Below, in pieces: positions 1 to 7,201 of a stretch of 64,000 nt of DNA. The notes beneath the pieces were generated by a model, which saw only the letters and a list, made by a program, of their open reading frames with translations, was not told the DNA's origin and searched no databases. This DNA is from Alteraurantiacibacter aquimixticola. Its GTDB lineage: Bacteria; Pseudomonadota; Alphaproteobacteria; Sphingomonadales; Sphingomonadaceae. Position numbers and translations under genes: made by a program. The stretch spans positions 871,280 to 935,279 of the forward strand of contig NZ_SSHH01000001.1 of assembly GCF_004965515.1 (NCBI RefSeq), given 5' to 3'. Position 1 is the first letter of the stretch. Each line of letters starts with the position of its first letter.

Positions 1-305
1 ATTTCCTCATTTCCGATGCGGACTATGTCGAAGTCCTGACCGAGATCGATATCCAGACGCCGATCCCGGAAGAGGTCCGCCGCCGCCGCACCGGCAAAAG
101 CTTCCTGTTCCTGGGCTGCCATTTCGACGACCAGCTGCTGCGCACTTATGCGCGCCAGGTGATGAAGCGTTCGGGCGGCGCGCACTACGCCGTGGTCGAG
201 GTCGACGGGCTGACGCGCAACGAGTGCCGCTTCTTGGAGGAGCAGGAGATTACCGCCATCGACATGCCTCTCGACCGGGCGATCGCCATGCTGCTGGACG
301 GCTAG
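1..305 (+). CDS. SIR2-like domain protein, C-terminal fragment
   Basis: Only the last 100 codons are in the window; the frame enters at base 3 and stops with TAG at 303-305. The residues [10 protein letters not shown], about a third of the way in, resemble the end of SIR2-like (SIR2_2 type) domains, which usually read FLGYSLDD. The C-terminus is short and acidic. The gene ends directly before a strong terminator and the nifB promoter, so it is a separate transcription unit. SIR2-like proteins occur near some nif clusters, but their role there is not established as far as I know. The family call rests on this one motif region, and the catalytic part is outside the window. Confidence 0.55.
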   Translation, partial: FLISDADYVEVLTEIDIQTPIPEEVRRRRTGKSFLFLGCHFDDQLLRTYARQVMKRSGGAHYAVVEVDGLTRNECRFLEEQEITAIDMPLDRAIAMLLDG

Positions 306-338
306 CTGCGATCAAGTTCAGCCCGGTCGAAATCCCTT

Positions 339-368
339 GCGCCGCTGTAACCCAGCGGCGCTTTTTTT
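339..368 (+). terminator. Rho-independent terminator
   Basis: A perfect 9-bp GC stem (GCGCCGCTG with CAGCGGCGC, loop TAACC) is followed by seven T residues. It ends the SIR2-like gene and insulates the nifB promoter. Confidence 0.93.
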
Positions 369-371
369 GGA

Positions 372-387
372 TGTCGCCTTCGCGACA
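372..387. promoter_or_regulatory. NifA upstream activator site of nifB
   Basis: TGT-N10-ACA matches the NifA enhancer consensus. The spacer continues the dyad, so the site is a perfect TGTCGC/GCGACA inverted repeat. It lies 84 bp upstream of the -24/-12 element, a usual distance for NifA activation by looping. Confidence 0.85.
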
Positions 388-470
388 TTGACGGACATCG
401 CACATCTGGTTGCGACAATCCTGCGGCCAATTGCGTAGAACAATCACTGTATTTCATATATTTACCGCTT

Positions 471-486
471 TGGCACAGTGCTTGCG
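471..486 (+). promoter_or_regulatory. Sigma-54 (-24/-12) promoter of nifB operon
   Basis: TGGCACA-N4-TTGCG has the invariant GG and GC at 10-nt spacing. Only the last base differs from the TTGCA/T consensus. It lies 71 bp before the nifB start codon. Confidence 0.9.
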
Positions 487-556
487 AAGCAGGTTCCGCA
501 TCATCTCCCTTCCGCGCGCGATGCTGCGTGCGGAGCAATTGGATCGAGGAGCGAAC

Positions 557-2125
557 ATGACCGACTTGTCGCTGGAAAACGCAAGGACCTCAGCTTCGGA
601 TGAAGCGGTGGTGGATATCTCGGACGTCATGCAGAAGATGGCCGAACACAAGGGCTGCGGCACCGAAGGCGGCGACGGCAAGGCCAGCTGTGGCTCTTCC
701 GGCGGACCGGAGGACATGCCCGCCGAGATCTGGGAGAAGGTCAAGAACCACCCCTGCTACAGCGAGGAGGCCCACCATCATTATGCCCGCATGCATGTGG
801 CGGTGGCGCCGGCCTGCAACATCCAATGCAATTACTGCAATCGCAAATATGACTGCGCGAATGAGAGCCGTCCGGGCGTCGTGTCCGAGCGGCTTACGCC
901 CGAGCAGGCATCCAAGAAGGTTCTCGCGGTCGCATCCACCATCCCGCAGATGACGGTTCTCGGCATTGCAGGGCCGGGTGATCCGCTCGCCAATCCGAAG
1001 CAGACCTTCGAGACCTTCCGGTTGATTTCGGAAGTCGCGCCGGACATCAAGCTCTGCCTGTCGACCAATGGCCTCGCCTTGCCGGACTGGGTGGACGAGA
1101 TCGCCAAGTACAAGGTCGATCACGTCACCATAACGATCAACATGATCGATCCCGAAGTCGGCCAGCATATCTATCCGTGGGTGTTCTGGGAGAACAAGCG
1201 CCTGACGGGATACGAAGCTGCCAAGATCCTGACCGAGCGCCAGATGCTGGGCCTGGAGATGCTCACCGAGCGCGGCATCCTCGCCAAGATCAACTCGGTG
1301 ATGATCCCGGGGGTCAATGACAAGCACCTGGTCGAGGTGAACAAGGCGGTGAAGTCGCGCGGGGCCTTCCTGCACAATATCATGCCGCTGATCTCCGCGC
1401 CCGAGCATGGCACTGTGTTCGGCCTCAACGGCCAGCGCGGTCCCTCGGCGCAGGAGTTGAAGGCGCTGCAGGACGAGTGCGAGGGCGACATGAACATGAT
1501 GCGCCATTGCCGCCAGTGCCGCGCCGATGCCGTCGGCCTGCTGGGCGAGGATCGGTCGGAGGAATTCACCACTGACAAGATCATGGAGATGGAGGTCAAT
1601 TACGACTCCGAGGGGCGCAAGGCCTACCAGCAGGCAGTCGAGGCAGAACGCCAGGCCAAGGTCGAGGCCAAGAAGGGCGAGTTGGACGGGCTGGAAGCTG
1701 CCGGCGATATCAAGCTGCTCGTCGCCGTCGCCACCAAGGGCCATGGCATCATCAACGAGCATTTTGGCCACGCCAAGGAGTTCCAGATTTACGAACTCTC
1801 TTCCAGTGGCGCGAAGTTCGTCGGCCACCGCCGCGTCGATCTCTATTGCCAGGGCGGTTATGGCGAGGAGGACGCGCTCGATACGATCACCCGTGCGATC
1901 AATGATTGCCACGCGGTCTTCGTCGCCAAGATCGGCGGTTGCCCGAAGGCCGAGCTGGCCGAAGCGGGCATCGAGCCGGTCGACCAATATGCGCATGACT
2001 ATATCGAAAAGTCGGCGCTGGCCTGGTTCAAGGAATACCTCGCCAAGGTCGCATCCGGCGAAGTCACCCATGAACAGCGCGGCGACGCGGCGATCCGCCA
2101 GGGCGCGCTGCTGAACGCGGGGTGA
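557..2125 (+). CDS. nifB: NifB, FeMo-cofactor biosynthesis radical SAM protein
   Basis: NifB makes NifB-co, the 8Fe-9S-C core of the nitrogenase cofactor, from two 4Fe-4S clusters using S-adenosylmethionine. The 522-residue product has the radical SAM triad C87-x3-C91-x2-C94 in CNIQCNYC, further cysteines around CRQC, and a C-terminal NifX/NafY-like cofactor-binding domain from about residue 410 (HFGHAKEF region). The frame stays open upstream to base 410, but that region holds the sigma-54 promoter, so the ATG at 557 preceded by GAGGAG is the start. It is the first gene of a NifA-dependent operon. The two-domain length is normal for proteobacterial NifB. Confidence 0.97.
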   Translation: MTDLSLENARTSASDEAVVDISDVMQKMAEHKGCGTEGGDGKASCGSSGGPEDMPAEIWEKVKNHPCYSEEAHHHYARMHVAVAPACNIQCNYCNRKYDCANESRPGVVSERLTPEQASKKVLAVASTIPQMTVLGIAGPGDPLANPKQTFETFRLISEVAPDIKLCLSTNGLALPDWVDEIAKYKVDHVTITINMIDPEVGQHIYPWVFWENKRLTGYEAAKILTERQMLGLEMLTERGILAKINSVMIPGVNDKHLVEVNKAVKSRGAFLHNIMPLISAPEHGTVFGLNGQRGPSAQELKALQDECEGDMNMMRHCRQCRADAVGLLGEDRSEEFTTDKIMEMEVNYDSEGRKAYQQAVEAERQAKVEAKKGELDGLEAAGDIKLLVAVATKGHGIINEHFGHAKEFQIYELSSSGAKFVGHRRVDLYCQGGYGEEDALDTITRAINDCHAVFVAKIGGCPKAELAEAGIEPVDQYAHDYIEKSALAWFKEYLAKVASGEVTHEQRGDAAIRQGALLNAG

Positions 2126-2132
2126 GGCGGCC

Positions 2133-2351
2133 ATGCCCTACAAGATCGTCGCCTCCCAATGCACCAATTGCACGGCGTGCGAAGCGCTGTGCCCGAACCA
2201 GGCGATCTCCGAGAAGGGCAACACCTTCGTGATCGACCCGGATCTGTGCACCGAATGCGTGGGTCATTTCGACGATCCGCAATGCGTGGCGATCTGCCCG
2301 ATCGACAATACCTGCGTGATCGACTCCACCCTGCCGAGATATGCGGCATGA
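2133..2351 (+). CDS. fdxN: NifB-linked 2[4Fe-4S] ferredoxin
   Basis: This is a 72-residue ferredoxin with two 4Fe-4S motifs: C10, C13, C16, C20 and C39, C42, C51, C55. The eight-residue stretch between C42 and C51 is typical of the FdxN class. Proteins of this class sit directly after nifB in many alphaproteobacteria and are thought to donate electrons to nitrogenase or to NifB. It starts 7 nt after the nifB stop, and its stop overlaps the next gene's ATG (ATGA), so it is translationally coupled on both sides. Confidence 0.93.
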   Translation: MPYKIVASQCTNCTACEALCPNQAISEKGNTFVIDPDLCTECVGHFDDPQCVAICPIDNTCVIDSTLPRYAA

Positions 2352-2908
2352 CCGGGAAGGCGGCAGCGAACGGGCATATGCTCGATGGCTTCGGCGGGGC
2401 TTCGGACGCGCTCGAGCGGACGATCCTCGCCAGCCCGCTGCTTGGCGGCGGATTGCCGCGCGAGGCGCAGGAACATCTCGACAAGGCGGCGGAGCGTTAT
2501 CACCTCACCGATGTCGCTGAAACGCATATCTATTCGGCGGCGGACATCGCACCCGATCATGCCGCGGTGCTGATCGCCTTCTACCGCTTCTATTTCTACA
2601 AGGGCCGTCTGTCCGAAGCGCTGAACATTGCGCGCAGCTGCATGCGCAAGGCGATGGAGCTCAGCGTGCTGGGCGACGACTGGCGCAGGGTTGAGGCGAC
2701 CGATGCCGATTTCTCGGACTGCGGCGCGCTGCTGCCGCGCTTCTTCCTCTTCAGCCTCAAGGGCTATGCCTATCTGAACCTGCGGCTCGGCAAGCTCGAC
2801 GAGGGGCGGGAGGCCGCCGAAAAGCTCCTGGCACTGGAACCGCGCGACCGGATCGGCGCGCAAGTCCTTATCGACGTCCTCAACGCGATGGAGGAGGCCG
2901 ATGACTAA
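2348..2908 (+). CDS. TPR-like nif-cluster protein
   Basis: The product has 186 residues and no signal peptide or cysteine motif. Helical repeats resembling tetratricopeptides occur at about residues 75-100 ([17 protein letters not shown]) and 135-170 ([20 protein letters not shown]). The start at 2348 overlaps the fdxN stop, and the end overlaps nifZ by 8 nt. A clear paralogue lies at 17107-17619, sharing the layout and the helices around GRLSEA/GRLAEA and the closing LEP/LDP helix. TPR folds usually mediate protein contacts, so an assembly role for nitrogenase parts is plausible but not shown. I do not recognise a named family. Confidence 0.8.
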   Translation: MTGKAAANGHMLDGFGGASDALERTILASPLLGGGLPREAQEHLDKAAERYHLTDVAETHIYSAADIAPDHAAVLIAFYRFYFYKGRLSEALNIARSCMRKAMELSVLGDDWRRVEATDADFSDCGALLPRFFLFSLKGYAYLNLRLGKLDEGREAAEKLLALEPRDRIGAQVLIDVLNAMEEADD

Positions 2909-3236
2909 CATCGTACGCGATAGCGAGGTCGTCGAGCTGAACAACCCGCCCGCCTTCCGCTATGGCGAAAGGGTCCGCGCCAAGCGCACCGTGCGCAATG
3001 ACGGGACCTATGCCGGCAAGGAAATCGGCGACATCCTGGTCAAGAAGCACGAGGAAGGGGTCGTCGTATCGATCGGCACCTTCCTGCAGCAGTTCTACAT
3101 CTACGGCATCGAGTTCTTCGAGACCGGCAATCGCGTGGGCATGAAGCGGCGCGAGCTCGAGCCGCTCGACCTTGGCTGCGAGGAGGAGGACGAGCTGCCA
3201 TCGACCCTGCCGCGAAGGGTGGGAGGACGGCGATGA
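2901..3236 (+). CDS. nifZ: NifZ, P-cluster assembly protein
   Basis: NifZ helps mature the second P-cluster of the MoFe protein. The 111-residue product shows the family pattern: FRYGERVRAKRTVRNDGTY near residue 18, then a glycine-rich strand, VSIGTFLQQFYIYGIEFF and a closing RRELEPL. The start is within the preceding TPR gene (8-nt overlap), and the stop overlaps the next NifZ-like gene by 4 nt. The length is near the short alphaproteobacterial form. The C-terminus is acidic and then basic, and is not conserved in the family. Confidence 0.9.
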   Translation: MTNIVRDSEVVELNNPPAFRYGERVRAKRTVRNDGTYAGKEIGDILVKKHEEGVVVSIGTFLQQFYIYGIEFFETGNRVGMKRRELEPLDLGCEEEDELPSTLPRRVGGRR

Positions 3237-3472
3237 TCGACCTGCGCGAACCGATCTACCAATGGGGCCAACGCGTTTGCGCGAGTGTCGACCTGGTCAA
3301 TGACGGCAGCCATCCGGGCGCAGAGCTTGAGGCCGTCCTCGCCCGCGCCGGGACAGAGGGCGAGATCGTCAATGTCGGGCACCATGTCGATGCCAACATC
3401 CCGGTCTACCTGGTGGAGTTCGCCGGCGGGGTGGTGGTCGGCTGCCTCGAAGACGAACTGCGGCAGGTCTGA
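3233..3472 (+). CDS. Second NifZ-like protein
   Basis: This 79-residue product repeats the NifZ layout: YQWGQRVCASVDLVNDGSH, then EGEIVNVGHHVDANIPVYLVEF and a closing GCLEDEL. It is diverged from the upstream NifZ and carries the VGC ending seen in many NifZ proteins. ATGA coupling to nifZ suggests coordinated translation. The pair may have arisen by tandem duplication, with each copy a single NifZ domain. Whether both act on the P-cluster cannot be told from sequence. Confidence 0.8.
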   Translation: MIDLREPIYQWGQRVCASVDLVNDGSHPGAELEAVLARAGTEGEIVNVGHHVDANIPVYLVEFAGGVVVGCLEDELRQV

Positions 3473-3483
3473 AGGAGGCGGCG

Positions 3484-3849
3484 ATGTCGGTAGCCACGGC
3501 CCGGAGAACCTCGCAGGACAAGCCGGTTGCGGCCCATCCAAACGAGCTCGACCTGCGCCGCATCCAGAGCGCCCTGAAGGGGCGCGAGCGTTATCGCTAT
3601 GTCAGCCCGAACGTGTCCGCTGTGCGCGATGGCTATCTGATCCGGTCCGACTGCTGTTCCCGCAAGATCGACCCAAAGGGCGGGGAAATCGACATCGCGC
3701 TGATCCGCTGGGATGCTGCGATCGGCGAATGGCGGCTCATGGCGAAGGATCACAAGACCGACGGCTGGATCGAAGAGAGCCGCTATGCGCGCCTTCCCGA
3801 ACTCCTGCTGCGGATCAACAACGATCCGGACAAGAGGTTCTGGCAATGA
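3484..3849 (+). CDS. Conserved nif-cluster protein of unknown function
   Basis: The ATG at 3484 follows a good ribosome site (AAGGAGG, 3473-3479). The 121-residue product is soluble and basic at its N-terminus. It has the notable strings DCCSRKIDP (vicinal cysteines), EIDIALIRW and a closing NNDPDKRFWQ. No membrane segment or known fold is evident. It sits between the NifZ pair and a small unknown in the NifA-controlled operon, so it is probably an accessory to nitrogenase maturation. I do not recognise the family with certainty. Confidence 0.75.
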   Translation: MSVATARRTSQDKPVAAHPNELDLRRIQSALKGRERYRYVSPNVSAVRDGYLIRSDCCSRKIDPKGGEIDIALIRWDAAIGEWRLMAKDHKTDGWIEESRYARLPELLLRINNDPDKRFWQ

Positions 3850-3862
3850 CGGGGAACGGCAG

Positions 3863-4138
3863 ATGAGCCTGGGCGAGACAGAGATCGCCCGGGTCGATGC
3901 GCTGCTGGCGGCCATCGACGCGGAGGCGGAGCCGGTCGTGCTGGAACAGGCACTGCGGCAGCTGCTGCCGGACCTTTCCTGCAGTCACTGCGACGCGTCC
4001 GATGTGCTGGAAGATCCGTTCCGCGAAACCGGCTCGGTCGCGCTTCACCTGCTCGACACTGCGGGACATTGTTTCCGCGTTACCGAAGCACCCGAGGAGG
4101 CAACCGGTATCCTCATCGCACGAAAGGTCCCGGCATGA
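3863..4138 (+). CDS. Small nif-operon protein (possibly DUF6129-like)
   Basis: The product has 91 residues starting at the ATG at 3863, 13 nt after the previous stop; the ribosome site is weak. A central CSHCDASD motif (cysteines two apart) and a later GHC followed by TGILIA are its most distinctive features. The CxxC could bind metal or act in redox. The closest family I can suggest is DUF6129, seen in nif operons; that assignment is from memory and tentative. The stop overlaps the next gene's ATG. Confidence 0.65.
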   Translation: MSLGETEIARVDALLAAIDAEAEPVVLEQALRQLLPDLSCSHCDASDVLEDPFRETGSVALHLLDTAGHCFRVTEAPEEATGILIARKVPA

Positions 4139-5313
4139 CTGGCAATGTCGTCTCGATCAGCAATAGCGAGCCGTATCAGATCCCGCTCTGCGATCCCGAT
4201 CTGGCCGAGGAAGATCTCGCCGCGGTCGACACGGTCTTGCGCGGGCAAAAGTTGAGCGACGGCTCGCTTGTCCCGCAGCTGGAGCAGGCCTTTGCTGCCT
4301 ATACCGGCCGGTCGCAGGCGATTGCGGTCAGCAATGCCTCGCTCGGCCTGTTGCTGGCGCTGGTTGCGCGCGGAATTGGGCCGGGTGATGAGGTGATCCT
4401 GGCCGCGCACGGCTTTCGCGAGCTCGGTCATGCCGTCCATTGTGTCGGCGCGACGCCGGTCTTCGCCGATATCGACTACTGGTTCGGAACGCTCCAGCCG
4501 GAAAAGGTGGAAGAGAAGATCACCGCGGCGACCCGGGCGATCATCGCTTCCAATACCGCCGGCCAACCGGCTGACTGGCCCGCCTTGCGTGCAGTGGCGG
4601 AGGCACACGACCTCTTCCTGGTCGAGGATTCGAGCGAGGCGATCGGGTCGCGCCACAAGAAGGGAATCGTCGGCTCCTTCGGCGATGTTGCCATATTCGA
4701 CCTATCCCAGCCCGGCGTGATTTGCTGCGGCGAAGGCGGGATCGTCGTGACCGACGATATGGACCTCGCCATGAGCATTCGCCGTCAGCGCTCACGGTCC
4801 CTGTCGGAACGCAGCTCCGTTTCCGCCACTACCGCTGCCCCGCTCGGTGCAGCGATGGGCGAAGTGACCGCAGCGCTGGCCATTTCCCAGCTCTCGCGGA
4901 TCGATTACCTGCTTGAACGCCGGCGGATGATCCAGGCGATGTATGACGGGTTCATCCAGAGCTTCGAGGGCATCAAGCCGCCCTATGCCGCTTCCTGCGT
5001 CGAAGAACTGCATTGGTTCCTCTACGTCGTGCATCTCGGCACGCGCTTCTCCCGATCTTCCCGTGATGCGATTGTCGAGGATCTCCACACCGAAGGCATA
5101 GAGGCCTGCGCCTATTCCAGCCCGCTGCACCTGCAGCGCACCTATCGCGAGATGGGCTGGCATAAGGGCGACCTGTTCGTGACCGAAAAGGTCGCCGATC
5201 GCGCCATCGCCTTGCCCTTCCACGCCCACCTCACGCCCGAGCAGGTCGCCTTCATCGTGGCCCGGCTCAAGGACTCCTCGATCAATGCAGGGGCGGGCGC
5301 AGCCATTTACTGA
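4135..5313 (+). CDS. DegT/DnrJ/EryC1/StrS-type aminotransferase homologue without the PLP lysine
   Basis: The 392-residue product has the fold-type I layout of sugar aminotransferases: SNASLGL (66-72), the GDEVI strand (84-88), the cofactor-contacting aspartate in VEDSSEAIG (D165), and GSFGD followed by CGEGG (180-202). In active members a lysine sits about six residues before GEGG and forms the Schiff base. Here the stretch FDLSQPGVICCGEGG has no lysine; proline 193 is at that position. Ordinary transamination is therefore unlikely. Start ATG 4135 overlaps the previous stop. Its place in a nif operon, away from sugar genes, suggests a role in nitrogenase maturation rather than polysaccharide synthesis. 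Confidence 0.85.
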   Translation: MTGNVVSISNSEPYQIPLCDPDLAEEDLAAVDTVLRGQKLSDGSLVPQLEQAFAAYTGRSQAIAVSNASLGLLLALVARGIGPGDEVILAAHGFRELGHAVHCVGATPVFADIDYWFGTLQPEKVEEKITAATRAIIASNTAGQPADWPALRAVAEAHDLFLVEDSSEAIGSRHKKGIVGSFGDVAIFDLSQPGVICCGEGGIVVTDDMDLAMSIRRQRSRSLSERSSVSATTAAPLGAAMGEVTAALAISQLSRIDYLLERRRMIQAMYDGFIQSFEGIKPPYAASCVEELHWFLYVVHLGTRFSRSSRDAIVEDLHTEGIEACAYSSPLHLQRTYREMGWHKGDLFVTEKVADRAIALPFHAHLTPEQVAFIVARLKDSSINAGAGAAIY

Positions 5314-5332
5314 CCACCGGAGACCAACCACC

Positions 5333-5614
5333 ATGTCAACGCTTACCATCTTGCCGGCCAACCGTACTGTCGACGCCCCCGAAGGCGCCGCGCTGCTTTC
5401 GCTTATCGGCGGCGGTGATCCGGCCGAACACAAATGCGGCGATGCCTGCCACCTCTTCGTGCTGGAAGGGCGCAAGGGCCTGTCCAAGATGACGTCCGAC
5501 GAGAACAGCAAGCTCGACATGATCGTGGGTGTCGGTTCGAAGTCGCGCCTCGCCTGCGAGGCGACGGTTCTCGGCACCGAGAACGTCACCGTCGAGATCC
5601 TGAGCCACGTTTGA
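5333..5614 (+). CDS. 2Fe-2S ferredoxin-like protein with only three cysteines
   Basis: The 93-residue product matches the plant/adrenodoxin-type ferredoxin fold by its ending (GSKSRLAC then VTVEIL) and its length. A 2Fe-2S ferredoxin of this type needs four cysteines, usually C-x4/5-C-x2-C plus a distal one. Only C35, C39 (KCGDACH) and C75 are present in the whole protein. Either a non-cysteine ligand (D37, H40) completes a cluster or no stable cluster is held. It starts at the ATG at 5333, 19 nt after the aminotransferase-like gene, and precedes bolA. A redox or cluster-transfer role for nitrogenase is inferred from context. Confidence 0.75.
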   Translation: MSTLTILPANRTVDAPEGAALLSLIGGGDPAEHKCGDACHLFVLEGRKGLSKMTSDENSKLDMIVGVGSKSRLACEATVLGTENVTVEILSHV

Positions 5615-5626
5615 GGAGCATGCCCC

Positions 5627-5869
5627 ATGCCGATGGAAGAAAGCATCATCGAGGAGCGTATCCTCAAGGCCTTTCCCGATGCGAAGGTTGTCATGGTCGA
5701 TCTGGCCGGTGACGGCGATCACTGGGCCGCGCGCGTCACCTCCGCCGCCTTTGCTGGCAAGAGCCGCGTCCAGCAGCACAAGATGGTCTACAGCGCCATC
5801 GGCAAGGAGCTGGGCGGCGAACTGCACGCCCTGGCCCTGCAGACCTTCATCCCCGAAACGACAGACTGA
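5627..5869 (+). CDS. bolA: BolA-family protein
   Basis: This is an 80-residue BolA-fold protein with the conserved [12 protein letters not shown] helix near residue 50 and the closing HALALQTF strand. BolA proteins bind monothiol glutaredoxins and share a 2Fe-2S cluster with them. The adjacent downstream gene is a CGFS glutaredoxin, so the pair forms a complete cluster-handling module inside the nifB operon. The start at 5627 (MPMEES) has GAGGAGCA upstream. A second in-frame ATG two codons later is also possible. Confidence 0.9.
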   Translation: MPMEESIIEERILKAFPDAKVVMVDLAGDGDHWAARVTSAAFAGKSRVQQHKMVYSAIGKELGGELHALALQTFIPETTD

Positions 5870-5883
5870 ACGGAGCACGACAG

Positions 5884-6204
5884 ATGGGCACTTCCGACCG
5901 GATCACCAGCCTCGTTACCGATAACGACATCGTCCTGTTCATGAAGGGCGTCCCGCAGGCCCCGCAATGCGGCTTCTCCGCCGGCGTGGTGAAGGTGCTG
6001 GACGCGCTGGGCGTGAGCTATGTCGGCGTCAATGTCCTTGAAGATCCCTTCATCCGCGAAGGCATCAAGGAATATTCCGACTGGCCGACCATTCCGCAGC
6101 TTTATGTGAAGGGCGAATTCGTCGGTGGCTGCGACATCGTGCGCGAAATGTATGAGAGCGGCGAATTGCAGGCGCTGGTGAATACCCCGGAGGAAACGGG
6201 CTGA
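5884..6204 (+). CDS. grxD: Monothiol glutaredoxin, Grx4/GrxD type
   Basis: The 106-residue product has the CGFS active site (C29), [19 protein letters not shown] and other Grx4 hallmarks. CGFS glutaredoxins carry a glutathione-ligated 2Fe-2S cluster and pass it to target apoproteins, often together with BolA. It lies 14 nt after bolA, and its stop overlaps the ATG of the FeSI-type ferredoxin gene. A nif-regulated copy would raise cluster delivery under nitrogen-fixing conditions; this is inferred from operon position. A housekeeping copy probably exists elsewhere. Confidence 0.94.
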   Translation: MGTSDRITSLVTDNDIVLFMKGVPQAPQCGFSAGVVKVLDALGVSYVGVNVLEDPFIREGIKEYSDWPTIPQLYVKGEFVGGCDIVREMYESGELQALVNTPEETG

Positions 6205-6545
6205 TGGAGCTGCCCGAAGAGCTGCCGCAGCTTTACAAGCGCCACATCTTCGCCTGTTCCACCCAGCGCCCGCCGATGCATCCCAAGGGGAGCTGCGGGG
6301 CGAATGGCGCCCTGCCTTTGTGGGAGCATCTGGGCAACAGGATCGAGGCGCTGGGCCTGGGTGCCGAGGTCGGCTTCACTGCCAGCGGCTGCCTGGGCTT
6401 CTGCACCACCGGCCCGCTGCTGGTGATCTATCCCGAAGGCGTGTGGTACCGCCCGAAGACGACAGAGGATATCGACCGGATCATAACCAGCCATCTCCAG
6501 CAGGAGGAGCTGGCCGAGGATTTGGTGGTCGTGCTGAGCCGCTAG
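6204..6545 (+). CDS. Thioredoxin-fold 2Fe-2S ferredoxin (Shethna FeSI-like)
   Basis: The 113-residue product has ligands C18-x12-C31 and C63-x3-C67 in the FACSTQRP and GCLGFC contexts, the pattern of thioredoxin-like 2Fe-2S ferredoxins related to NuoE and the Azotobacter Shethna protein I. The YPEGVWY strand near residue 83 is also typical. It is the last gene of the nifB operon and ends one base before the stop of the convergent receiver-like gene. It may donate electrons or buffer redox for nitrogenase. The exact partner is unknown. Confidence 0.88.
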   Translation: MELPEELPQLYKRHIFACSTQRPPMHPKGSCGANGALPLWEHLGNRIEALGLGAEVGFTASGCLGFCTTGPLLVIYPEGVWYRPKTTEDIDRIITSHLQQEELAEDLVVVLSR

Positions 6546-6546
6546 C

Positions 6547-6984
6547 TCAGAGAGTCAGCCCGCCGATCTGCACCAGCGGCGCGCCGCCGGGCCGGCCGAG
6601 GATCGTGTCGACCTTCGCGCGCACATCCTCCAGGCGGAGCGGCTTGATCAGGGCACCATGCGCGCCGGACTTGAGCGCTTCGAGTGCGAGTTCCTCGTCC
6701 TCGGTCCCGGTGACCACCAGGATCCTCGCATCGGGAAAGCGCTTGGCGATTTCCGCCAGCACAGGCAGGCCCTTTGCGGCCACGATGCCGATTCCGACCA
6801 GTAACAGGTCGGGCACCAGCCAGTCCGTGCCCTTGGCATAGGCCTCCTCCAGGCTGGCGAGTTCGTGGGTTTCGATTTCGTCGTGGAGCATGAATTGCAG
6901 CGCCGCACGCGTCACCTCGTCCTCGTCGATCACGAAGATGCGCCGCTGGTCCACGGCCTTGCTGCTCTCAACTCCGATCTGCAT
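6547..6984 (-). CDS. Receiver-domain protein lacking the phosphoacceptor aspartate
   Basis: The 145-residue protein is a single CheY-like receiver with no output domain. The acidic pair (DED, residues 20-22), switch threonine T92 and lysine K114 are all present. The strand that should end in the phosphorylated aspartate reads PDLLLVG, with glycine 64 in its place. It is therefore a pseudo-receiver that cannot be phosphorylated in the usual way. It is transcribed divergently from nifH and convergently with the nifB operon, in the heart of the island. A regulatory binding partner such as NifA is possible, but nothing in the sequence shows which. Confidence 0.85.
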   Translation of the reverse strand: MQIGVESSKAVDQRRIFVIDEDEVTRAALQFMLHDEIETHELASLEEAYAKGTDWLVPDLLLVGIGIVAAKGLPVLAEIAKRFPDARILVVTGTEDEELALEALKSGAHGALIKPLRLEDVRAKVDTILGRPGGAPLVQIGGLTL

Positions 6985-7085
6985 GGAAAACTCCCTTCTT
7001 GCGATCCGGCTAGCCCAGCAAGAATCGTTCCAGATGCCCTGTCCGGCGAATGCGCCGGGAATTGTCGGCCGGACGGCGACAAAAC

Positions 7086-7101
7086 TGTGCCCTTTGCGAC
7101 A
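7086..7101. promoter_or_regulatory. NifA upstream activator site 1 of nifH
   Basis: TGT-N10-ACA exact match, 101 bp upstream of the -24 element. It is the outer one of two tandem sites 29 bp apart, close to three helical turns. Confidence 0.82.
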
Positions 7102-7114
7102 AGGCGGCCAGTTT

Positions 7115-7130
7115 TGTTCCGTTTGTCACA
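7115..7130. promoter_or_regulatory. NifA upstream activator site 2 of nifH
   Basis: TGT-N10-ACA exact match, 72 bp upstream of the -24 element. Because the receiver-like gene diverges from nifH, these sites could also affect it, but I found no -24/-12 element facing that way. Confidence 0.82.
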
Positions 7131-7201
7131 TGATGGCGAGACGGCCGGAAACCCTGCGAAACCGGCGGAAAACCGCACATTTCCGCTCCCTCCACGCAAA
7201 C

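Noticed and set aside
590-2134. 514-codon open frame antisense to nifB
   Set aside because: GC-rich codon bias gives long antisense frames here; no ribosome site or family pattern, and nifB on the other strand is certain.
6985-7201. Sigma-54 promoter facing the receiver-like gene
   Set aside because: The nearest candidate on the minus strand (GGGCACAGTTTTGTCGC) lacks the GC at the right spacing.
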